A stretch of 5,477 bases of DNA, taken from positions 1 through 5,477 of the forward strand of contig CAMCQX010000129.1 of assembly GCA_945876985.1 (NCBI GenBank), written 5' to 3'. Source of the DNA: Chitinophaga pinensis. Its GTDB lineage: Bacteria; Bacteroidota; Bacteroidia; UKL13-3. Of this stretch, positions 1 to 5,477 are shown piece after piece. The notes beneath the pieces are model-generated. The model was given only the letters and a program-made list of their open reading frames with translations, was not told where the DNA came from and did not search any database. The translations under genes and the position numbers were made by a program. How positions within the stretch are numbered: the first letter of the stretch is position 1; each line of letters begins with the position of its first letter.

Positions 1-2661
1 CTCAATATCTCGTCCATTTATTCCCAAGTTAAACTTGTGTTCTGGTGTGTTAAATGCAGGAATAATTGGGTCTTTACTGTTTCCACGGTCTAATTTATTC
101 CAACTATAATTCCCCGAAAAACCTAAGTAGTTTTTATAATAATAATTCATACCAATGGTAAATCCTTGTGTGGTTACTTCATCTTTAGAATTAGTGGTTA
201 CTCGGTATGAATTTATAGAAGTAGGATTAGGGTTCAATGAGTCCCAAACCACTTGTGCACCTATTTTATAGCCTAAAAAATCGGTGTACCAACTGTAATA
301 ATAACTGGCATCTACAAATATTTTTTCAGTAATATTACCTCTATAACCAAACTCTACCGATTTACATCTTTCAGGCCTAATGGCTTCTATATTAAACGAA
401 GCAGCTTTAAGTCTGTCAACTCCTGAAGAATTGTATCTTCCATTGTTAAAAATATCAATTAACGTATCAATGGCAATTAGGTTTTTAAAACCATTTAAGT
501 TGCCCAATAATGTTGCTCTTCCTACATTTAAATTAAAGTATTGATCGGTAAGTGTTGGGTTGCGTATAGCCGATGAAAGTGAAAAGCGAAATACATTTTT
601 GTTTTTGGTGTAAACCATTGTTGCCGCAGGCGACCACAGCCAATTAAAGTTTTGATTTTTATCTACTCGGTTTGTTACACTCATTTTTAATTTATTGTCT
701 AAAAACTTGCGTTCAAAACCAATATACATTCCAAATTCTTGGTTGGTAATTTGGGTGAATCCATTACTTTTTTTGCCAATGATTGAGTCATTTCCATCAC
801 TTTTTTGCTTCAAAATATTTCCCAATGAATCTTTGGCATATAAAGTAATCATTTCGTTTCCATCTTTAAAAATTGTTCCTTGCGAAAACGGCACATAAAT
901 TCTGTAATTTCCTCCAACTATCACATCTAAATTTAGTTTGCTATTGTAAATTTCGTCAGTATTGAACTTAAATTCTGCAGCAGCATGGTATAAGGCTGAT
1001 TGGTCAAAGAAACGCGAACCACCTTGCGTATTGTTTAAGCTAGTAATTGATTTAAAAGCAGAATCAAAACGAGCAGTTCCAGGAACAAATCTTTCCAATG
1101 CAGAATTACTTCCAATACCCCCTGCATTGGCTATATCGCGGGCCAATCCATGGTATTTGTTTAAGGTATCGGCATAATTTTTACGCCAATATTGATCAAT
1201 AAAATTAAGCAAATCGCTTCTTTTGTAAATATTGGTATCGCTTAAATTTAATCCACTATTCCAATTGTTATCAATCCATTGACTGGTCATTGGTGAAAGG
1301 GATGCCGTTATCGCATTGTTATAATCTTTTCCCCAATTCAAATCGCTTTTGACAGAATTTTGTAATATCAATGCGGTATTATAAGCATCATAGCTATTTC
1401 CTGCATCTTCATTGGTAGCGTAAACTCGCACAAAAAAACGATTGTCTTTTTTAAGTTCTAACTTATTTTGAAAAAATAAAATATCACGCAAACTGAACCT
1501 GTTTTCACCTTGGTAAACAGTAGTTCCTGTTCCAAAATTAGAAGTGTAAATTAACTCCGTATTTTTGGTAACTTTATAATGTGCAGCAGCCCCAATTTTT
1601 AAATTCTTTGAATTGTAATCTACTAAATCCCTTTCGTTATAACCATTTCTTAAATAGTAACCTTTTCCAACGGCTGAAGGCAAATCTAAAGGAGTATAAA
1701 AAATCCTACTCGTATATTCATCACCATAACGGTTTACAGCATCGTAACCTCCTGGGTTATTATTGCCAACCGGTGATTGCGAAGTGGCGTTATCATTGGT
1801 AGCATTCCAATCATTGGCACGCATATAAAATAAGTTTACTTTGTATGCAAATTTATCTTCACCGGCTCTGTTCTTTATCACTTTTGCCCAACGAATGGCA
1901 GTTTCAGTTAAACTTCTTTCGCCCACTTTCACTTGCGCACTAAAACCAGGATGTAAAAAAGGATTTTTAGTTTGCATATTTATAACACCATTAAAAGCAT
2001 TTGGTCCGTAATATGCCGAACTTGCACCTACTACTAAATCTACTTTTTGAATATCGAGTTCTGAAGCGCCTAAAAAATTTCCTAAACTAAAGTTCAATCC
2101 TGGCGATTGATTATCAACGCCATCAATTAATTGAAGCGAACGAACAGGTGAAGTAGAATTAAAACCACGGGTATTTATAATTTTGAAACCAATACTTGCC
2201 GATGTAATATCCACTCCTTTTAAATGAGCCAAACCTTCATAAAAATTGGCTGCAGGTGTTTGCTTAATAGCAATGGCATCCATGGTTTCAACAGTTAAAG
2301 GATTTTGCTTCATTTTTTCTGTTATGCGGCTATCCCTCACCGATACTTCTTTTAAAGCCCTTTCCGATTTTGAAAGTTTAACCGTCAATTTAGTTTTCGC
2401 ATCGTTTATATTTATTTCCTTGGTTTCAAATCCCAAATATTTTATTACCAATATTAATGGTAAATTATTGGTTGTTTTCAAAATAAATTGACCATCATAA
2501 TCAGTTTGAACACCTTTGTTGGAGCCTTTTACCAAAACCGAAACGCCAATTAATTTTTCATTTGTTTTGGCATCAGTTACACTTCCTTGTATGGTAGTTT
2601 GGGCCATTGCATTAAAAATGCAAATGAATAATATGGAAATAGTAAAAATTAGATTTTTCAA
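1..2661 (-). CDS. TonB-dependent outer-membrane receptor with N-terminal carboxypeptidase-regulatory-like domain, 3' end cut by window
   Basis: Seen: 887 codons without a stop from a TTG at 2659-2661 to the window edge. The start MKNLIFTISILFICIFNAMA-Q is a type I signal peptide, probably cleaved after A20. An in-frame TAG lies at 2692-2694 and no ATG, GTG or CTG falls between it and the TTG; the first ATG (M19, 2605-2607) would destroy the signal peptide. Residues about 22-105 resemble a CarboxypepD_reg-like beta-sandwich (GSVTDAKT, YDGQF, YLGFET). LKEVSV at about 103-108 sits where a TonB box is expected. The plug spans about 117-233, with RGFNS, LIDGVD and GASSAYYGPNAFNGVI (212-227). The rest is beta-barrel with aromatic strand motifs such as VRVYATNEDAG, FRFSLSSAIRNPTLTDQY and PAFNTPEHKFNLG near the cut end. 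Known: such proteins import ligands across the outer membrane with TonB-ExbB-ExbD. Inferred: about 90 residues of terminal barrel are missing. Substrate is unknown; whether a SusD-type partner follows lies outside the window. Confidence 0.95.
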   Translation of the reverse strand, partial: MKNLIFTISILFICIFNAMAQTTIQGSVTDAKTNEKLIGVSVLVKGSNKGVQTDYDGQFILKTTNNLPLILVIKYLGFETKEININDAKTKLTVKLSKSERALKEVSVRDSRITEKMKQNPLTVETMDAIAIKQTPAANFYEGLAHLKGVDITSASIGFKIINTRGFNSTSPVRSLQLIDGVDNQSPGLNFSLGNFLGASELDIQKVDLVVGASSAYYGPNAFNGVINMQTKNPFLHPGFSAQVKVGERSLTETAIRWAKVIKNRAGEDKFAYKVNLFYMRANDWNATNDNATSQSPVGNNNPGGYDAVNRYGDEYTSRIFYTPLDLPSAVGKGYYLRNGYNERDLVDYNSKNLKIGAAAHYKVTKNTELIYTSNFGTGTTVYQGENRFSLRDILFFQNKLELKKDNRFFVRVYATNEDAGNSYDAYNTALILQNSVKSDLNWGKDYNNAITASLSPMTSQWIDNNWNSGLNLSDTNIYKRSDLLNFIDQYWRKNYADTLNKYHGLARDIANAGGIGSNSALERFVPGTARFDSAFKSITSLNNTQGGSRFFDQSALYHAAAEFKFNTDEIYNSKLNLDVIVGGNYRIYVPFSQGTIFKDGNEMITLYAKDSLGNILKQKSDGNDSIIGKKSNGFTQITNQEFGMYIGFERKFLDNKLKMSVTNRVDKNQNFNWLWSPAATMVYTKNKNVFRFSLSSAIRNPTLTDQYFNLNVGRATLLGNLNGFKNLIAIDTLIDIFNNGRYNSSGVDRLKAASFNIEAIRPERCKSVEFGYRGNITEKIFVDASYYYSWYTDFLGYKIGAQVVWDSLNPNPTSINSYRVTTNSKDEVTTQGFTIGMNYYYKNYLGFSGNYSWNKLDRGNSKDPIIPAFNTPEHKFNLGINGRDIE

Positions 2662-2682
2662 ATTACGATATTTATTAAGGTT

Positions 2683-2712
2683 CGAAAATATCTAAATATA
2701 TTTAAATACAAA
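2683..2712 (-). promoter_or_regulatory. candidate Bacteroidota-type promoter for the TonB-dependent receptor
   Basis: On the minus strand, TTTG (2712-2709) is followed after 18 bases by TATTTTCG (2690-2683), which is one mismatch from the Bacteroidota -7 consensus TAnnTTTG. The usual spacing is about 19-21 bases, so this is slightly short. Transcription would begin near 2677, leaving a leader of about 16 bases before the TTG at 2661, with no Shine-Dalgarno sequence. AT-rich DNA gives such matches by chance, so this is a candidate only. Confidence 0.35.
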
Positions 2713-2729
2713 GAAATTAGGTTGGATTT

Positions 2730-2765
2730 AGTCAGATTTCACAAAAAATAAAGTCAGGCTTTACA
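2730..2765. repeat. pair of 14-bp imperfect direct repeats in the divergent intergenic region
   Basis: AGTCAGATTTCACA (2730-2743) and AGTCAGGCTTTACA (2752-2765) agree at 11 of 14 positions. Their starts are 22 bp apart, close to two helical turns. They lie between the two candidate promoters, a natural place for a regulator that acts on both genes. They are also the least AT-biased part of the intergenic region. No regulator family is recognised from the half-site. Confidence 0.4.
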
Positions 2766-2773
2766 TAAATGGT

Positions 2774-2804
2774 TTTGGTTTGTTAACTTAAAAAAGCACA
2801 TTTG
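2774..2804 (+). promoter_or_regulatory. candidate Bacteroidota-type promoter for the metalloprotease gene
   Basis: TTTG (2774-2777) is followed after 19 bases by CACATTTG (2797-2804), one mismatch from the Bacteroidota -7 consensus TAnnTTTG and with typical spacing. Transcription would begin near 2810, giving a leader of about 15 bases before the ATG at 2826. There is no purine-rich Shine-Dalgarno sequence; the leader is almost entirely A and T, as is usual in this phylum. Confidence 0.45.
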
Positions 2805-2817
2805 CTTAAATAACAAA
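2779..2817. repeat. imperfect inverted repeat around the -7 element of the right-hand promoter
   Basis: The arms are TTTGTTA + TTAA (2779-2785 and 2788-2791) and TTAA + TAACAAA (2806-2809 and 2811-2817). They give 11 matched pairs with a small internal mismatch (AC against A). A shorter perfect dyad, AAGCA-CATT-TGCTT (2794-2807), is nested inside and covers the -7 box. Most of this lies upstream of the inferred transcription start, so it would act as DNA, for instance as an operator, rather than as an RNA hairpin. AT-rich dyads are common by chance. Confidence 0.3.
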
Positions 2818-2825
2818 TTATAAAT

Positions 2826-5351
2826 ATGCGTAAAATTTCCTTGATAACCTTTGCTTTTATTGTTGTGGCTTCTTGTGCTACCAAGAAAAAGCCTATTGCC
2901 GCAGCACCCCCGGCACCAAAAGTTACTTCTATTGCCGATAAAATAAAATCGTGTAAAAAAACAGATGGATTATTTCCACTTTTCCAAGATACAGTTTCTG
3001 GAAATTTGTTCATGGTGCTTAAAAAAGAACAGTTAAACAAAGAATATATTTATTTTTCATACACAGTTGATGGCGTTGTAGCCGCTGGACATTTTAGAGG
3101 CAGCTTCCGCGATAACAAATTATTTACCATTCGCAGGTATTTTGATAAAATAGAATTTGTAGTAAAAAACACAGGCTATTATTTTGATAAAAATAACCCA
3201 ATCAGTAAATCGGCTAACGCAAATATTAGCGATGCTATGTTAGTAAATCAGAAAATAGTTGCCGAAGATGTAAAAAAAGGTGAAATATTATTAGATGCAA
3301 GCTCCATTTTTTTAAGCGAAAGTTTGTGCCAAGTAAAACCATCGCCATTTTTTGGATTACCAGCCGGGTTTAGTTTGGGCGGATTGAGCAAAGAAAAAAC
3401 TAAATTTTCAAGCATAAAAAACTATGAAAAAAACACAGATTTAATTGTAGAATATGTGTACGATAATCCAATGCCAACAGCTGGTGGAGGTAAGGAAGTA
3501 GCAGACGAGCGTGCGGTAAGTATTTTTTTACAACATACTTTAATTGAAGCACCAAAAAATAATTTTAAACCCAGAGCCGATGATCCTAGAGTGGGTTATT
3601 TTAGTGAACAAGTAGAAGACATGACCACAACAAATGCTGTTGCTTTTAAAGACATGATTCACCGCTGGAATTTAGAGAAAAAAGACACCAATGCTGCCAT
3701 TTCTGAACCAATAGAACCTATTACTTGGTGGATTGAAAATACCACACCTTCAGAATTTAAAGCAACCATTAAAGAAGCTGGTGAAAAATGGAATTTGGCT
3801 TTTGAAGCGGCAGGTTTTAAAAATGCTGTGGTCATAAAAGAACAACCCGACACTGCCACTTGGGATGCTGGCGATATTCGTTACAATGTATTGCGTTGGA
3901 CCTCATCACCACAACCACCTTTTGGTGGATACGGGCCTAGTTTTGTAGACCCAAGAACAGGTCAAATTTTAGGAGCCGACATCATGTTTGAATACATTTT
4001 TGTTACAAATAAATTACGCCAAGAAGAGTTATTTGATGCCAATGCAATGAATATTCAAAAGCCATTTAGCAAAAACATGAATACTTTTTGCGATGCAAAT
4101 AATCAATTACACCAAACTTCGTTATTTGGTTTAAATGCCATGCAATTGCAAGGCATTAGTGATGTAGAAAAACGCGAATATATTAAGCAATCATTGTATT
4201 ATTTGGTGATGCATGAAATGGGTCATACCATGGGTTTAAACCACAATATGAAGGCCAGCCAAATGCTTAAACCAAACCAAATAAACAACAAAGAAATTAC
4301 CCGTAAAATTGGTTTAATCGCCTCGGTGATGGATTATCCTGCAGTAAATGTGGCCTTAGATAAAAGCAAACAAGGCGATTATTTTACCACTCGTCCTGGT
4401 CCTTACGATGCTTGGGCAATAGAGTTTGCATACTCAGAAGGATTGAACAATGAAGCTAGTGAAAAAGCGCGATTAGAAAAAATATTATCACGTTCTAGTG
4501 ATACGCTTTTAATTTTTGGAAATGATGCAGATGACATGCGTGGTGTAGGAAGCGGAATTGATCCAAGAATAAATGTAAACGATATGAGTGGTGATGCCAT
4601 TTCTTTTGGTGTTGACAGAATAAAATTGGCCAATCAATTATTCACTAAATTAAAAGAAAAATACAGCAAAAACGGTCAAAGTTACCAAGAATTATTCCAA
4701 GCATATAGAATTGCTCAATCGGAATATTTTAACCAAGTAAACGTAATTGCTCGTTATGTGGGTGGTGTATTTGTAGATAGAAGTTTTATTGGACAAACGG
4801 GTGCTACTAAACCATTAATTCCAGTTGACTATAAAGAGCAAAAACGTGCAATGGAAGTTTTAACAAAATATGCATTTGCACCAAATGCATTTACTGTTCA
4901 AGCCGATTTGTATAATTATTTGCAATTGCAACGCAGAGGCTTTAACTTTTTTGGTAGCAATGAAGATCCAAAAATTCACAGCAGAATTTTAGGTTATCAA
5001 ACCAGCATTATGGCGCATTTGTTAAATACTACCATGTTAAGAAGATTAACCGATACCAAACTTTATGGTAATAAATACAGTGTTTTGGAAATGATGAACG
5101 ACTTAACAAAAGCATGTTTTTCAGCAGATGCTAACAATCCAAATACTTTCCGTCAAAACTTACAAAATGCTTATGTAGAAAACATCATCGCTTTATTCAA
5201 ATCGGGCAGGTACGATGCCGTTTCTCAGGCTGCAGCACTTTCGCAATTAAAGCAAGTTGGTACTATTTGTAAAGGCGGAACTACCGATGAAGCCAAAGCG
5301 CATTATGCTAATTTGAAACTAAAAATTGATCAAGCATTAGCAGAAAAGTAG
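2826..5351 (+). CDS. lipoprotein zinc-dependent metalloprotease (DUF5118/DUF5117/DUF4953 family)
   Basis: Seen: 841 codons, ATG to TAG. The ATG is the first start after an in-frame TAA at 2811-2813 and directly opens a lipoprotein signal, MRKISLITFAFIVVAS-C, with lipobox VASC and lipidated C17. A Lys/Ala/Pro linker follows (about 18-32). Residues about 44-85 (DGLFPLFQDTVSGNLFMVL) match the DUF5118 style, about 90-285 fit DUF5117, and about 300 onward fit the DUF4953 peptidase region, including WWIENTTP (301-308) and FVDPRTGQILGADI (373-386). The zinc site is HEMGHTMGLNH: ligands H463, H467 and H473, catalytic E464. The Met-turn is SVMDYP with M502, and Y504 sits in the usual metzincin M-x-Y position. 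All key residues are present and the length is normal for the family, so it should be active. Known: the class is a metzincin-like endopeptidase of the envelope; its substrates are poorly defined. Context: divergent from a TonB-dependent receptor over 164 bp and followed by a terminator, so probably monocistronic. Inferred: it may process or release the receptor's ligand. Confidence 0.93.
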   Translation: MRKISLITFAFIVVASCATKKKPIAAAPPAPKVTSIADKIKSCKKTDGLFPLFQDTVSGNLFMVLKKEQLNKEYIYFSYTVDGVVAAGHFRGSFRDNKLFTIRRYFDKIEFVVKNTGYYFDKNNPISKSANANISDAMLVNQKIVAEDVKKGEILLDASSIFLSESLCQVKPSPFFGLPAGFSLGGLSKEKTKFSSIKNYEKNTDLIVEYVYDNPMPTAGGGKEVADERAVSIFLQHTLIEAPKNNFKPRADDPRVGYFSEQVEDMTTTNAVAFKDMIHRWNLEKKDTNAAISEPIEPITWWIENTTPSEFKATIKEAGEKWNLAFEAAGFKNAVVIKEQPDTATWDAGDIRYNVLRWTSSPQPPFGGYGPSFVDPRTGQILGADIMFEYIFVTNKLRQEELFDANAMNIQKPFSKNMNTFCDANNQLHQTSLFGLNAMQLQGISDVEKREYIKQSLYYLVMHEMGHTMGLNHNMKASQMLKPNQINNKEITRKIGLIASVMDYPAVNVALDKSKQGDYFTTRPGPYDAWAIEFAYSEGLNNEASEKARLEKILSRSSDTLLIFGNDADDMRGVGSGIDPRINVNDMSGDAISFGVDRIKLANQLFTKLKEKYSKNGQSYQELFQAYRIAQSEYFNQVNVIARYVGGVFVDRSFIGQTGATKPLIPVDYKEQKRAMEVLTKYAFAPNAFTVQADLYNYLQLQRRGFNFFGSNEDPKIHSRILGYQTSIMAHLLNTTMLRRLTDTKLYGNKYSVLEMMNDLTKACFSADANNPNTFRQNLQNAYVENIIALFKSGRYDAVSQAAALSQLKQVGTICKGGTTDEAKAHYANLKLKIDQALAEK

Positions 5352-5378
5352 CTAATAAAATTTGTTTTATGTTTATAA

Positions 5379-5414
5379 AAAAAGCCTGTTAGTTTTTTAA
5401 CTAACAGGCTTTTT
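5379..5414. terminator. bidirectional intrinsic terminator between convergent genes
   Basis: A perfect 11-bp stem, GCCTGTTAGTT (5384-5394) and AACTAACAGGC (5399-5409), closes a TTTT loop. It is flanked by an A tract (5377-5383) and a T tract (5410-5414), which can extend the pairing by five A-T pairs. Read on the plus strand, it ends the metalloprotease transcript 28 bases after its stop codon. Read on the minus strand, it lies just after the stop of the convergent gene at 5418. The symmetry suits termination in both directions. Confidence 0.9.
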
Positions 5415-5417
5415 GTT

Positions 5418-5477
5418 TTAACTAAATCTTCTTTGTATCAGTTTTTCTAAATCTATTACCAAAGTATTTTCATTGTT
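5418..5477 (-). CDS. C-terminal end of an unidentified convergent gene
   Basis: On the minus strand one frame is open from the window edge and ends at TAA (5420-5418). It reads NNENTLVIDLEKLIQRRFS. The stop lies 3 bases from the T tract of the bidirectional terminator, which is where a convergent gene would be expected to end. The short tail has a mixed hydrophobic and charged pattern (LVIDLEKLIQRRF) that suits a terminal strand or helix, but it is too short to assign a family. An open stretch of 20 codons can arise by chance; the placement against the terminator is the main support. Confidence 0.55.
   Translation of the reverse strand, partial: NNENTLVIDLEKLIQRRFS

Noticed and set aside
1095..1130. 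Inverted repeat CCAATGCAG ... CTGCATTGG with an 18-base spacer in the receptor gene
   Set aside because: It falls within the coding frame, encoding ANAGGIGSNSALE in the barrel region. It has no flanking duplication or mobile-element sign, so chance is the simpler explanation.
695..2491. Short plus-strand open frames at 695-898, 962-1177, 1581-1802 and 2246-2491
   Set aside because: All lie opposite the continuous receptor frame, have no recognisable domains, and are best explained as antisense shadows.
1..2661. Possible frameshift or pseudogene in the receptor
   Set aside because: Codon-by-codon reading of the whole minus strand gave no in-frame stop, and plug and barrel motifs appear in the expected order without a break. 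The gene is only cut by the window edge.
2662..2825. Small RNA, tRNA or riboswitch in the divergent intergenic region
   Set aside because: The region is short and very AT-rich. The leaders predicted from the candidate promoters are only about 15 bases, and no stable hairpin with a T tract is present.
2783..4633. Minus-strand open frames at 2783-3040, 3659-3859 and 4403-4633
   Set aside because: They lie opposite the protease gene, which has family motifs along its length. They show no promoter or domain support.
4870..4890. Perfect inverted repeat ATGCATTTG-CAC-CAAATGCAT inside the protease gene
   Set aside because: It encodes the normal-looking stretch YAFAPNAF in an otherwise continuous reading frame, and repeated Ala and Phe codons explain the symmetry. 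There is no T tract or other sign of a terminator or binding site.

Overview
The window looks like chromosomal DNA of a member of the Bacteroidota. The reasons are an AT-rich base composition, no Shine-Dalgarno sequences ahead of the genes, promoter-like TTTG / TAnnTTTG elements, an outer-membrane TonB-dependent receptor carrying the N-terminal carboxypeptidase-regulatory-like extension typical of that phylum, and a lipoprotein zinc metalloprotease of the DUF5118/DUF5117/DUF4953 type, which is common there. The sequence does not allow a narrower placement.

Layout: (1) Positions 1-2661, minus strand: a large TonB-dependent receptor, open for 887 codons with no internal stop and cut by the left edge of the window. 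It begins with a TTG codon and has a clear signal peptide. (2) Positions 2662-2825: a 164-bp divergent intergenic region. It holds one candidate promoter for each gene, a pair of 14-bp imperfect direct repeats 22 bp apart between the promoters, and an imperfect dyad around the -7 element of the right-hand promoter. (3) Positions 2826-5351, plus strand: a complete 841-residue predicted lipoprotein metalloprotease with the metzincin zinc site HExxHxxGxxH and a Met-turn. (4) Positions 5379-5414: a strong hairpin with flanking A and T tracts that can terminate transcription in both directions. (5) Positions 5418-5477, minus strand: the last 19 codons and stop of an unidentified convergent gene running in from the right.

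How the parts may work together: the receptor should import an unknown ligand across the outer membrane using TonB energy. The metalloprotease is probably tethered to a membrane in the cell envelope. The divergent arrangement with shared control DNA suggests, but does not prove, joint regulation and a shared substrate, for example a peptide or protein-bound ligand. Both large genes belong to recognised families. I found no RNA gene, mobile element, CRISPR array or clearly new system. The most unusual points are the TTG start of the receptor, the repeats in the intergenic region, and the basic rather than acidic residues after the lipoprotein cysteine.
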